From contig NZ_BIMK01000003.1 in the NCBI RefSeq assembly GCF_004001045.1, forward strand, positions 124,001 through 188,000: DNA of 64,000 nt, given 5' to 3'. Position numbers and translations under genes: made by a program. Positions 1-7,655 of this stretch are shown here, piece by piece (position 1 is the stretch's first letter; each line of letters begins with the position of its first letter). Below the pieces are notes generated by a model. That model saw only the letters and a list, made by a program, of their open reading frames with translations. It was not told the origin of the DNA and ran no database searches. Source of the stretch: Paenibacillus chibensis. Lineage in GTDB: Bacteria > Bacillota > Bacilli > Paenibacillales > Paenibacillaceae.

Positions 1-103
1 TTTTGTTTGAGAAAAACTTCACTTTCTTACCAAACTGCCATGATTTTGCGTAAACATTGTCATATCAAGCTCCCAATTCCCGTGTTTTCACAAAATAGAC
101 ACA

Positions 104-138
104 AAAAGAAAGCACCGCCGAGGGCGGCACTTTCTTCT
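104..138 (-). terminator. Terminator after metC
   Basis: On the minus strand a hairpin with arms AAGAAAG-TG-CCGCC and GGCGG-TG-CTTTCTT around a CTC loop is followed by a short T run. It lies directly after the metC stop and would end the metA-metI-metC transcript. The rest of the left edge (1-103) is AT-rich and shows nothing else I can name. Confidence 0.75.
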
Positions 139-143
139 ATTCA

Positions 144-1322
144 TTAACCTTGCAGGGCCTGATCCAGGTCTGCAATCAGATCGTCGATATCCTCCAGCCC
201 TACGGAGAAGCGCAGCAGTCCGTCCGTAATGCCGCGCTCATGACGAACCTCGGCCGGCATTGCCGCGTGGGACATCATGGCCGGGTAGGAAAGAATGCTC
301 TCCACCGCTCCAAGACTGACGGCAACGAGCGGGATCTTGACCTTGTTCAGCACTTGCTTGGCACGTTCGCCGGAGCCGACGTCGAAGGAAACAACGGCTC
401 CATAGCCCTTCGACTGCTTTTCATGGATTTCTCTCCCCGGATGATTGAGCAGCCCAGGGTAGTAAACGTGCTGGATATCCGGCCGCCCTTGAAGCCATGC
501 CGCCAGGACGGCTGCGCTGTTCTCGCTATGATTCATGCGCGCCTGCAAGGTTTTCATTCCCCGCATCAGCAGCCAGGAATCCTGAACGCCCAGCACCGTT
601 CCCAATCCGTTCTGCAGCATCTTCAGCTGCTTGCCGATGGAAGACGTACGCGCAACCGCGAGCCCTGCCAGCACGTCGCTGTGTCCGCCGAGGAACTTGG
701 TGGCGCTGTGCAGCACAATATCCACGCCCAGCTCGATCGGGCGCTGGTAATACGGCGTCATGAACGTATTGTCGAGCATCGTCAGAAGATCATGCTCCTT
801 CGCCCACGAGGTAACGGCAGCAATATCGGTAATTTTGAGCGTCGGATTCGACGGCGTTTCCATATATACGGCTTTTGTATTCGGCTTGAGCGCCGCCTTG
901 ACCTGATCGAGCTCCGTCATGTCCACGAACGTGCTCTCGATGCCCAGACGGTTCAATATGCTGGTAAGCAGACGATATGTACCTCCGTAAACATCCTCGG
1001 TCACGATCATATGATCGCCAGCGGACAGCATCATGAAGGTGCTCGAAATCGCGGCCATACCGGAGGAATAAGCGAAACCGCGTACCCCGCCTTCAAGCAG
1101 CGCAATGTAGTCTTCAAGCGCCTGGCGCGTCGGGTTGCCGGAACGGCTATAATCATGTACCGGAGGATTGAATACATCCTCATGATGGAATGTCGAGGCT
1201 TGATAAATCGGAACGCTGGACGCTCCGGTCGTGCTGTCGATTTCAGATCCGAAATGCAGCAGCTTGGTTGCGAATTTCAATTGTTTTTCGGTGCCGTTTG
1301 GCTCCTTGGCTTGATCACTCAT
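144..1322 (-). CDS. metC: Cystathionine beta-lyase (MetC type)
   Basis: PLP-dependent Cys/Met-metabolism enzyme expected to split cystathionine to homocysteine, pyruvate and ammonia in the cytoplasm. The PLP-lysine motif HSATKFLGGHSDVLAG is present, as is the fold-type-I motif YSRSGNPTRQALE. The C-terminal stretch SYPAMMSHAAMP and GLLRFSVGLED resembles Bacillus MetC more than MetI. I chose the ATG at 1322 because AAGGGGGA sits 8 bases upstream; a TTG 18 bases further out lies inside that ribosome-binding site. The start overlaps the metI stop by 8 bases, so the two are probably translationally coupled. The protein is paralogous to its neighbour, and assignment of lyase rather than synthase activity rests on family resemblance. 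A gamma-lyase is the main alternative. Confidence 0.85.
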   Translation of the reverse strand: MSDQAKEPNGTEKQLKFATKLLHFGSEIDSTTGASSVPIYQASTFHHEDVFNPPVHDYSRSGNPTRQALEDYIALLEGGVRGFAYSSGMAAISSTFMMLSAGDHMIVTEDVYGGTYRLLTSILNRLGIESTFVDMTELDQVKAALKPNTKAVYMETPSNPTLKITDIAAVTSWAKEHDLLTMLDNTFMTPYYQRPIELGVDIVLHSATKFLGGHSDVLAGLAVARTSSIGKQLKMLQNGLGTVLGVQDSWLLMRGMKTLQARMNHSENSAAVLAAWLQGRPDIQHVYYPGLLNHPGREIHEKQSKGYGAVVSFDVGSGERAKQVLNKVKIPLVAVSLGAVESILSYPAMMSHAAMPAEVRHERGITDGLLRFSVGLEDIDDLIADLDQALQG

Positions 1323-2502
1323 GCTTATGTCCCCCTTCAATTTCCTCGATGGCCGCGTCGAGTGCTCCGCCGAGATCGGCGATCAAATCGTCGATATGTT
1401 CAATGCCTACCGAGAAGCGCAGCAGCCGGTCATCGACGCCTACCGCCTTCCGGATTTCCTCCGGGATGTCCGCGTGGGTCTGCACCGCCGGATACGTCAT
1501 AAGGGATTCCACACCGCCCAGGCTTTCCGCGAAAGCAATCAGCCGGATATGGCGGAGAACCGGCTCCACATAACGGGCATCCTTGACCTTAAACGAGAAG
1601 ATCCCCGTGTTTCCGCTGGATTGCTTGTTTTGAATCTCATGGCCCGGATGATCCGGGAAGGCAGGGTGATACACTTCCGCAACCGCCGGATGCGTCTTCA
1701 GAAAGTCCGCCACGGCCTTGGCATTGCTTTCATGGCGTTCCATCCGCAGCGCAAGGGTCTTCATGCCTCTCATAAGCTGATAGGAATCGCTCGCGCCGAG
1801 CACGGCCCCAATGGAGTTATGAAGGAAGAACATTTCTTCCGACAGCTCCTTGCCTTTGGTAATGATGAGGCCTGCCAGCACGTCATTATGTCCGCCCAAA
1901 TACTTGGTGGCGCTGTGGATGACGATATCGGCTCCAAGCTCGATCGGACGCTGGAAGAACGGCGTCAGCAGCGTATTGTCCACGATCGTCAGCAGCTGAT
2001 GGCGCTTGGCCCAGGTAGCTACCTTCTCGATATCCGTAATCATCATCAGCGGATTGGTCGGCGTTTCGATAAACACCGCCTTCGTTTCCGGGCGTCTCGA
2101 TTTTTCCAGCTCGTCGAGATCATTCGTATCCAGGTACGTTGCGCTGACCCCGAATTTCGAAAAAATCCTTTCGAGCATGCGGTATGTGCCCCCATACAAA
2201 TCCAGGGAAACAATCAAATGATCCCCCTGCCCGAACAGTGAGAAAATCGTTTGCAGCGCAGCCATGCCGGAGCTGCAGGCAAAGCCGGCATCACCCGATT
2301 CCAGCTGGGCTGCCGCCTCCTCAAGAACCTTGCGGGTCGGGCTTTTGGTCCGCGCATAGTCGAATCCTGTGCTCTGGCCGAGCTTCGGATGACGGAAGGC
2401 CGTTGCCTGGTATATCGGAAAATTCACCGCACCCGTCGCCGGATCTTCCAGCGAGCCGATCTGTGCGAGCCTGCTTTCAATATTCAATGGTTTCTTCTCC
2501 AT
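1315..2502 (-). CDS. metI: Cystathionine gamma-synthase / O-acetylhomoserine thiolyase (MetI type)
   Basis: Second PLP-dependent trans-sulfuration enzyme. It is expected to join an activated homoserine ester with cysteine (or sulfide), giving cystathionine (or homocysteine). It shows the PLP-lysine motif HSATKYLGGHNDVLAG, the motif YARTKSPTRKVLEEA and the MetI-like end TYPAVQTHADIPEEIR. The ATG at 2502 is preferred over the one at 2517, because the in-frame GGGGGAG between them is the ribosome-binding site for the inner start. It lies between metA and metC in one operon with 39 bases separating it from metA. Substrate activation by MetA upstream supports an O-acetylhomoserine substrate. Confidence 0.85.
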   Translation of the reverse strand: MEKKPLNIESRLAQIGSLEDPATGAVNFPIYQATAFRHPKLGQSTGFDYARTKSPTRKVLEEAAAQLESGDAGFACSSGMAALQTIFSLFGQGDHLIVSLDLYGGTYRMLERIFSKFGVSATYLDTNDLDELEKSRRPETKAVFIETPTNPLMMITDIEKVATWAKRHQLLTIVDNTLLTPFFQRPIELGADIVIHSATKYLGGHNDVLAGLIITKGKELSEEMFFLHNSIGAVLGASDSYQLMRGMKTLALRMERHESNAKAVADFLKTHPAVAEVYHPAFPDHPGHEIQNKQSSGNTGIFSFKVKDARYVEPVLRHIRLIAFAESLGGVESLMTYPAVQTHADIPEEIRKAVGVDDRLLRFSVGIEHIDDLIADLGGALDAAIEEIEGGHKHE

Positions 2503-2541
2503 GTTGTTCTCCCCCATATTTTCCTGTGATGGATGCTCCGG

Positions 2542-3477
2542 TTAAATCTGCGGCCAGACTTCAGCAGCCTCTCCGATATCGTAAGGCGTTTCCTGATATA
2601 CATAGTAATTCAGCCAGTTAGAGAATAATAAGTTTGCGTGGGCTCTCCATACTGCCGGAGGAACACGGGACGGGTCATCGTTCGGGTAATAATGTTTGGG
2701 AATTTCCATGTCCATGCCCTTCGCAATATCGCGTTCATACTCCCATTTCAAGGAGTAAGGATCGTATTCCGAGTGGCCCGTGACGAAGATCTGTCTGCCG
2801 TCCTTGGTGGCAACGAGATAGATGCCGGACTCCTCGGACTCGGATAGAATCTCAAGCTCATCGATGCTCTCAATGTCCTCGCGCCGTACCTCCGTATGGC
2901 GGGATTGAGGTACATAGAACACTTCATCAAACCCGCGTAATAGCTTCACATTTTGCTGGTTAAGCGTGTGCGGGAACACGCCGAAGCATTTTTTCGCCAA
3001 ATCCCATTTCGGCACGCCGAAATGATGGTACAATCCCGCCTGCGAGGCCCAACAGATGTGCAGCGTCGAGGTGACGTTCGTTTTGGACCAGTCCATGATT
3101 TCCTGAAGCTCATCCCAGTAGTTCACGTCTTCGAATTCCATCTGCTCCACGGGCGCCCCCGTGATAATCATGCCGTCAAAGCGGCGGTGACGTACCTCGT
3201 CAAATGTTTTGTAGAACGCCTCTAAATGCTCCTGGGACGTATTCTTGGACGTATGCGAGCTTGGATGAAGCAGCGTGATCTCCACCTGCAGCGGGGAATT
3301 GCCCAGGAGGCGCAGCAGCTGCGTTTCGGTCGTTTCCTTGGTCGGCATAATGTTCATGATGGCAATCCGGAGCGGTCTGATGTCCTGGTGGTAAGCCTTG
3401 CTGTCGTCCATCACGAAAATATTTTCTCCGCTAAGAATCTCTTTAGCCGGCAGCGCGTCCGGAATTTTAATCGGCAT
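2542..3477 (-). CDS. metA: Homoserine O-acetyltransferase (MetA family)
   Basis: First step of methionine synthesis: acylation of homoserine, in the cytoplasm. The 311-residue length is normal for MetA. Catalytic residues align by number with the Bacillus cereus enzyme: Cys142 in [10 protein letters not shown], His235 and Glu237 in VTGHSEYDP. Glu111 (GAPVEQ) is the residue reported in B. cereus to favour acetyl-CoA over succinyl-CoA, so I infer an acetyltransferase despite the frequent name 'succinyltransferase'. AAGGAG lies 8 bases before the ATG. It is the first gene of the S-box operon, so SAM abundance should switch it off by transcription termination. Confidence 0.93.
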   Translation of the reverse strand: MPIKIPDALPAKEILSGENIFVMDDSKAYHQDIRPLRIAIMNIMPTKETTETQLLRLLGNSPLQVEITLLHPSSHTSKNTSQEHLEAFYKTFDEVRHRRFDGMIITGAPVEQMEFEDVNYWDELQEIMDWSKTNVTSTLHICWASQAGLYHHFGVPKWDLAKKCFGVFPHTLNQQNVKLLRGFDEVFYVPQSRHTEVRREDIESIDELEILSESEESGIYLVATKDGRQIFVTGHSEYDPYSLKWEYERDIAKGMDMEIPKHYYPNDDPSRVPPAVWRAHANLLFSNWLNYYVYQETPYDIGEAAEVWPQI

Positions 3478-3536
3478 GATTCAACACTCCTTTTTGAGGT
3501 GGCGAAAATCATTTTAGGGAGCAAGGTGTATATAAC

Positions 3537-3571
3537 AAAAAATGACCTTCTCCAGCATAGAGAAAGGTCAT
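3537..3571 (-). terminator. SAM-riboswitch expression-platform terminator
   Basis: On the minus strand ATGACCTTTCTC and GAGAAGGTCAT form a strong stem closed by TATGCTG and followed by TTTTTTG. It begins about 15 bases after the riboswitch P1 helix and precedes metA, the expected layout for an S-box that terminates when SAM is bound. Confidence 0.9.
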
Positions 3572-3587
3572 CACGTGTATTCATACG

Positions 3588-3713
3588 CCTCTCTCATCTG
3601 TCAGGAATCATCTGCATGGGTCGCAGCATGCTCCTGCAAGAATTAGCACCGTGCGTAAGATACGCCGGTTGCCGGGTTTCATCGGGCTAGTCCCTCCACC
3701 TGCTCTTGATAAG
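3588..3713 (-). ncRNA. SAM-I riboswitch (S box)
   Basis: The minus strand carries the conserved S-box segments in order: CTTATCAAGAG at the 5' side of P1, GGTGGAGGGACTAGCCCGAT, GAAACCCGGCAACC, GGTGCTAATTC, and TGACAGATGAGAGAGGC closing P1. These are highly specific for the SAM-I family. It sits between a sigma-A promoter and the terminator ahead of metA, and should repress metA-metI-metC when SAM is plentiful. Confidence 0.97.
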
Positions 3714-3721
3714 ATTTCGCA

Positions 3722-3750
3722 ATATTAAGTTAGGTAAAATGAAAATACAA
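3722..3750 (-). promoter_or_regulatory. Sigma-A promoter of the met operon
   Basis: TTGTAT (3745-3750) and TATAT-type -10 TAATAT (3722-3727) on the minus strand are separated by exactly 17 bases. The predicted start lies just upstream of the riboswitch P1 strand. Confidence 0.8.
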
Positions 3751-3892
3751 ACGATCTTGTTCATTACTTTAAATCATAATCCCATCCTTCGTCAAGAAGC
3801 TGCGGGGCTAACGGCAGCATAAATTTTTTCGAACGTATTTCCAGCCTTTGTCATACGCTGTAGACGGGTATCATCCGCCAGCCATTTTCTTC

Positions 3893-3921
3893 TTGAAAGG
3901 TCCATGGCCCGGCGTTATACT
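3893..3921 (+). promoter_or_regulatory. Sigma-A promoter of corA
   Basis: TTGAAA (3893-3898) and TATACT (3916-3921) with a 17-base spacer make a near-consensus promoter. Transcription should start near 3928, about 250 bases before the corA start codon, so the mRNA has a long leader. Confidence 0.8.
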
Positions 3922-3927
3922 AGACAA

Positions 3928-4180
3928 GTGTTTAAACCGATATGACAGAGGTGACATGAAAGATGGAAGGCGACCCGAGCCCGAAGCTGAGTGCAAACGA
4001 ACACAACTGCATAGAATCGAAATCAGCTTGCCGGCACAGGGAAGTTTTCATTGTCGTGTCCTTTGCAATTTCTGACTAATCCTCATTTTTCCCAAACGGT
4101 GAAGCTGATTTCTTTCCTATGCTCTAATCAAGCATATCCCGTATCATGCGCGGCATGACGGGTTGAAGGAGTGAAATCAT
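3928..4180 (+). promoter_or_regulatory. Structured corA leader, possible RNA control element
   Basis: The leader holds an 11-base perfect inverted repeat, GAAATCAGCTT (4019-4029) with AAGCTGATTTC (4102-4112). An upstream AAGCTGA (3984-3990) could compete for the same strand. A second strong hairpin (4139-4163; CCCGT, CATGC pairing GCATG, ACGGG) abuts the AAGGAG ribosome-binding site. A 40-codon frame (3956-4075, ATG preceded closely by AGAGGTGA) ends in the leader and could encode a leader peptide. I do not recognise the M-box or another known magnesium riboswitch, so function is inferred only from layout. Confidence 0.4.
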
Positions 4181-5116
4181 ATGAAAATCCGGTTGGTGAA
4201 CGACGGCGTTTTCAGCCCGATCGATGATATCCAAACCACACTGACTGCCCCGCCTGCAGGATTCTTCTGGATCGATGCGGATGTTGACGACCTTGCTCTG
4301 CTGCAGCCTTTGTTTTCCCTGCATGATTTGGCGGTGGAAGACTGCTTGAGCGATGAGGAACAGCGTCCCAAGATCGAAATCTACGAAAGCCATTACTTTA
4401 TCGTTGTCAATTCCATCCGCTTTGATGACGAGGAAATTTTCCTGCGTTCGCTCAACGTCTTTTTGGGCCGGCATTACATCATTACGGTTACCAAACAAAA
4501 GATTCATGAGCTGCGTTCCCTCAAACCGATTTTGTGGGAGCAGGAAGTCAGCACGCCGGACCGTTTTCTGTACCTGCTGATCGACCTTGTCGTGGACAAT
4601 TACTTCACCGTAAGTGACCGCATCGAGGCCAAGATCGAGAAGCTAGAGGAAGACATCCTGATGCATACGAAAAAATCCCATTTGAACGAGATCATTGGTC
4701 TGCGCAGTGAGATTTTATGGCTGAAAAAAGTGCTGGGGCCGCAAAAAGAGCTTATCAACACCCTGAACAAACGAGATCTCCGGCTGATTGACGATCAGCT
4801 TCAAAAATATTTCAGCGACATCTATGAAAATGCCGTTAAAATTTCCGAAACCTTCGACACGTTCCGCGACCTGATGGGCAACCTTCGTGAGGCCTACCAA
4901 TCCAGTATCGCCAACCGTGCCAACGAAATCATGCGCGTGTTTACCGCCATCACGACGATATTCATGCCGCTGACGGTCATTACCGGCATTTATGGCATGA
5001 ACTTCGATTATATTCCCGAAATCCACTGGCAATACGGCTATTATGTAATTATCGGCATCATGGTTTTACTGGGCATCAGCATGGTGCTCATATTCCGGAA
5101 AAAAGACTGGATCTGA
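4181..5116 (+). CDS. corA: CorA family magnesium/cobalt transporter
   Basis: Homopentameric membrane channel for Mg2+ (and Co2+). The 311-residue chain has a long cytoplasmic N-terminal domain, the charged stalk-helix region (about 145-250), two C-terminal membrane helices (about 252-271 and 286-305) and the signature GMN at 272-274 within TGIYGMNF. The basic tail FRKKDW is typical. AAGGAG lies 8 bases before the ATG. It is monocistronic between its own promoter and terminator. The preceding leader suggests RNA-level control, which is inference. Confidence 0.95.
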   Translation: MKIRLVNDGVFSPIDDIQTTLTAPPAGFFWIDADVDDLALLQPLFSLHDLAVEDCLSDEEQRPKIEIYESHYFIVVNSIRFDDEEIFLRSLNVFLGRHYIITVTKQKIHELRSLKPILWEQEVSTPDRFLYLLIDLVVDNYFTVSDRIEAKIEKLEEDILMHTKKSHLNEIIGLRSEILWLKKVLGPQKELINTLNKRDLRLIDDQLQKYFSDIYENAVKISETFDTFRDLMGNLREAYQSSIANRANEIMRVFTAITTIFMPLTVITGIYGMNFDYIPEIHWQYGYYVIIGIMVLLGISMVLIFRKKDWI

Positions 5117-5141
5117 AAGAAACGATGGATCCTTTTATACG

Positions 5142-5189
5142 AAGGACGAAGGTGCGATGGATTCTCAAAGATCCCCCTTCGTCCTTTTT
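5142..5189 (+). terminator. Terminator after corA
   Basis: AAGGACGAAGG pairs with CCTTCGTCCTT across a loop of about 25 bases and runs into TTTTTG. It closes the corA unit just before the convergent HRDC gene. Confidence 0.85.
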
Positions 5190-5206
5190 GCGCTTATTTC
5201 CGGCGA

Positions 5207-6211
5207 TTATCCCGCATTCTTCTGGCTCTCCGCTTCCCTGCGGTAACGCATCCGGATCAGCCGCAATCGCTCATACCGCTGCTCCATGACAGGCCCAGCC
5301 GCCGATTCCTGGCCGTACACATGCTGCAGAACGGGCTTCAACAACGTGTCGCCCAGCTCGCCAAAAGCATTCCATACCTCCTCCTGTTCCGCCTGCGGCA
5401 TGTCCGCAAGCTCCATGGCAATCAGGAGCTCGGCGTCATAGCCTTCCTTCTCCAGCTGTTCCAGCGCTTCCACCAGCTCCCGTCTCGTCAGGCTGCTCTC
5501 CTGCTCCAGCTGAGCTAGGCGCTTGCCTTCGCTGATGCCCCGCAGCAGCAGCTGCTGGGTCCGGTATTTATCGAGATCCTGCTTATATTTCAGTTCCTTT
5601 TGTTTGTAGACCCAGGACGCAAAGATCTGTTCATCCAGCTCGCCTAGCACCCAGTCCAGCGGAAAATCACGGTGCCGATCCCGTCCTGACGTCATGTCCA
5701 GCAGCTCCGCGCCATATTCGGCGGCTTTATTGTCGCCCACACCCGGGAGCTGAAGCAGCTCATCCGCGTTCCGGGGTACGAAGGTGCTGATCAGCCGCAG
5801 AAGCCTGTTGGTCGCGACAAAATAAGGGGCCTTCCGCTCTGCCGCCGCCTTTTTACGCCTCCAGGCACACAGCTCATTGTAGAGGTCCTCATCGCAGTGC
5901 AGCTCACTGTAGCAATAGAGCTTTTGAATCCGCCGGGTTCCCCCCTTCTGCTCCTCCTCTTCATGCATCATGCCGTCGATCAGCGGTCTGAAGCCTTCAC
6001 CGAGCTTAACGGCAAGCTCATGCCGATAAATGTACAGCATTTCATTCCACGATGCGCCTTCATACCAGATGCTCTCCTGCAGCCCGCCGTCTGCATGCAG
6101 TTCCCTCCAGCCCAGCTTCCAGGCGCCCTCATCCTCTCCGATCCATACTTCGGCCGAGCCATCCGCGCCTTCGATTTGATTGACCATTCGATTCATGAAT
6201 ACGATCTGCAT
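5207..6211 (-). CDS. HRDC domain-containing protein
   Basis: A 334-residue protein of uncertain function. Residues about 130-190 look like an HRDC domain, a nucleic-acid-binding helical domain of RecQ and RNase D proteins: FVATNRLLRLIS and LLQLPGVGDNKAAEYG fit the family. No helicase or nuclease motifs are present. The C-terminal half is charged and predicted helical, with a winged-helix-like stretch SSLTRRELVEALEQLEKEG. I set the start at the ATG 6211, because GGAGG lies 8 bases upstream, whereas the longer frame adds 19 residues across that site. It has its own promoter and a terminator-like hairpin in its leader. Confidence 0.7.
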   Translation of the reverse strand: MQIVFMNRMVNQIEGADGSAEVWIGEDEGAWKLGWRELHADGGLQESIWYEGASWNEMLYIYRHELAVKLGEGFRPLIDGMMHEEEEQKGGTRRIQKLYCYSELHCDEDLYNELCAWRRKKAAAERKAPYFVATNRLLRLISTFVPRNADELLQLPGVGDNKAAEYGAELLDMTSGRDRHRDFPLDWVLGELDEQIFASWVYKQKELKYKQDLDKYRTQQLLLRGISEGKRLAQLEQESSLTRRELVEALEQLEKEGYDAELLIAMELADMPQAEQEEVWNAFGELGDTLLKPVLQHVYGQESAAGPVMEQRYERLRLIRMRYRREAESQKNAG

Positions 6212-6240
6212 CCTTTCAACCTCCACCACAAAATCAGCAC

Positions 6241-6279
6241 AACAAAAAGCACCTCTCTTGAAATGCAAGAGAGGTGCTT
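6241..6279 (-). terminator. Terminator hairpin in the HRDC gene leader (possible attenuator)
   Basis: On the minus strand AAGCACCTCTCTTG and CAAGAGAGGTGCTT form a perfect 14-bp stem around a 5-base loop, followed by TTTTTGTT. It lies between the HRDC promoter (6307-6334) and its ribosome-binding site, so it is not the end of an upstream minus-strand gene. Readthrough would be needed for expression. Confidence 0.7.
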
Positions 6280-6306
6280 CCCCGAAAGATTATGCTGTTA
6301 CTCAAG

Positions 6307-6334
6307 ATCATACCATATCGAGGGAAATGGTCAA
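6307..6334 (-). promoter_or_regulatory. Sigma-A promoter of the HRDC gene
   Basis: TTGACC (6329-6334) and TATGAT (6307-6312) on the minus strand are 16 bases apart. Predicted initiation near 6300 puts the 14-bp terminator hairpin about 20 bases into the transcript. Confidence 0.75.
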
Positions 6335-6404
6335 TGATAATCTTTGCTTTTTGCTTTATAATATCAGGAAGATAGAACCGAAATTCAAGGAGTGATCGGA
6401 CATC

Positions 6405-6704
6405 ATGCCTCGACATGGAGAACTGGATTTTTTAGCGGATAGCACGGAGCAGACGTCCACCCGTTTCGTCACCTTTTTAGGCCCGTCAATGAAGCGCTTT
6501 GATCTGGCCATTACGACGACCGCGCTGTTTTACGGCAAAAGCCTTGTAGCGGATTTGCAGCAGGGGATTTGCGCCGTTATCGGAGCGGATGATCTGGAGG
6601 AGCCTGGATATCTGGAGGCCACCTTCAAGATCGGGGAAACGGAGGCCGAAGAGTTAAGGGAATTCCTGCAGATGGTCGTCGGCATGCCGTATTTTACGGA
6701 TTAA
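6405..6704 (+). CDS. Small conserved protein, DUF3055-like
   Basis: A 99-residue soluble acidic protein of unknown function. Its sequence (RFVTFLGPSMKRFDLAITTT, DDLEEPGYLE, EAEELREFL) matches my memory of the DUF3055 family of Bacillales, but I could not run a search. There is no signal peptide or membrane segment. AAGGAGTG lies upstream of the ATG, though the spacing is slightly long. It stands alone with a terminator behind it. Confidence 0.6.
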   Translation: MPRHGELDFLADSTEQTSTRFVTFLGPSMKRFDLAITTTALFYGKSLVADLQQGICAVIGADDLEEPGYLEATFKIGETEAEELREFLQMVVGMPYFTD

Positions 6705-6729
6705 CCTGATATCAGCGCCCGGAAGCATT

Positions 6730-6772
6730 AAAAAGACCCGTCCGCATGCCAATGCCGGACAGGTCTTTTTTG
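6730..6772. terminator. Bidirectional terminator
   Basis: AAAAGACC-GTCCG pairs with CGGAC-GGTCTTTT, with T runs on both strands. It serves the DUF3055-like gene and the convergent stalk-domain gene. Confidence 0.85.
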
Positions 6773-6783
6773 GGTTCCTAAGC

Positions 6784-7455
6784 TTATTTGTAGTAAGAGG
6801 TCGTTAGCGGAACGAACATGGCACCGCTTTTTTTTACATCGGCATACACGAACAATTCGCTCACGCCGGCAATATCCACTTCGATCGTTTTCAAGCCGTC
6901 CTTCACCGCAATGCTTTCGGTCTTGAGCTTCACGTTCTTATCGCTGTCTTCAACGAAAAAGTTGTCGATGTTTTCACCCACGGCTGCCACCTGCAGGTAG
7001 AGCTTCTGGTACTTCCCTTTCGGAAAGAGCATGAAGCTGCTGGAGCGGGCGCTGCCGGCGTTATCGAAGTAAGCCTCCTTATAATCCTTGCCCTGATAGG
7101 TGGTTTGCGCCGGATCTTTGGTGTAATACATGCTATCAAAGCCTTTTGCGATGGCCACGCCTTCAGCCTTCTCACCCAATTCCACCGTCGATGTTTTCGA
7201 GTCGTACGATACCGCTACTCCCATGACATCGGCCACGGCGCGAACAGGCAGGTACGTCGTACCATTGTATGTAATCGGCAGTACCGCATTTCCTTTTTCG
7301 TCTCTTGCCTGCACCGGCATTCCGTTATACTTCAGTTGAATATTCCCGTTAAGGTATGCCTTGATTTCCTGCAGCTGGGTACCGGCGTATACCCCTGTCC
7401 CCGCTGTCAGCATGAGCGCCGCCGTCGTGCCGAAGATGATCCATTTCTTCTTCAA
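6784..7455 (-). CDS. Secreted stalk-domain protein (copper amine oxidase N-terminal-like)
   Basis: A 223-residue exported protein. Residues 1-24 form a signal peptide (MKKKWIIFG..., hydrophobic core, VYAG). Residues about 30-95 contain the stalk-domain pattern common in Paenibacillus surface proteins: ITYNGTTYLPVRAVADVMG followed by VSYDSKTSTVEL. The C-terminal half, with FDNAG and LYLQVAAVGEN, looks beta-rich and may be a carbohydrate-binding-like module, but I do not recognise it. No S-layer domain or sortase signal is visible. Expressed alone from a good promoter at 7509-7537. Confidence 0.75.
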   Translation of the reverse strand: MKKKWIIFGTTAALMLTAGTGVYAGTQLQEIKAYLNGNIQLKYNGMPVQARDEKGNAVLPITYNGTTYLPVRAVADVMGVAVSYDSKTSTVELGEKAEGVAIAKGFDSMYYTKDPAQTTYQGKDYKEAYFDNAGSARSSSFMLFPKGKYQKLYLQVAAVGENIDNFFVEDSDKNVKLKTESIAVKDGLKTIEVDIAGVSELFVYADVKKSGAMFVPLTTSYYK

Positions 7456-7508
7456 TCAATTCTCTCCTCTCGGTTTCGTGATTTCGGATATCGATTTTCA
7501 CAACAAGA

Positions 7509-7537
7509 AATATAGAGATTTGCAGCTGTGAATACAA
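7509..7537 (-). promoter_or_regulatory. Sigma-A promoter of the stalk-domain gene
   Basis: TTGTAT (7532-7537) and TATATT (7509-7514) on the minus strand with a 17-base spacer, about 55 bases before the start codon. Confidence 0.75.
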
Positions 7538-7589
7538 GTGACTTTATGATCATAAATTGTAAATCATTACATCGTGAACATGAAATAAC

Positions 7590-7626
7590 AAAAAGGCATG
7601 GAGGTCCAAGGGCCACCATGCCTTTA
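7590..7626 (-). terminator. Terminator after the ROK kinase
   Basis: AAAGGCATGG and CCATGCCTTT form the stem on the minus strand, followed by TTTTTGTT. Confidence 0.8.
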
Positions 7627-7655
7627 CTCCCATAAAGGAGAGTCCGTGCTTTGTT

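Noticed and set aside
150-1502. 450-codon frame on the plus strand
   Set aside because: Antisense to metC and the end of metI, rich in Arg/His as expected for a shadow frame.
144-2502. metI and metC as one duplicated pseudogene pair
   Set aside because: Both frames are full length with intact PLP lysines and separate ribosome-binding sites, and the pair is normal in Bacillales.
3848-3955. Upstream extension of the short frame in the corA leader
   Set aside because: It starts before the predicted corA promoter and so would not be on that transcript; only the part from 3956 could be a leader peptide.
3928-4180. M-box magnesium riboswitch before corA
   Set aside because: I looked for the conserved M-box segments and did not find them; the leader is listed only as an unrecognised structure.
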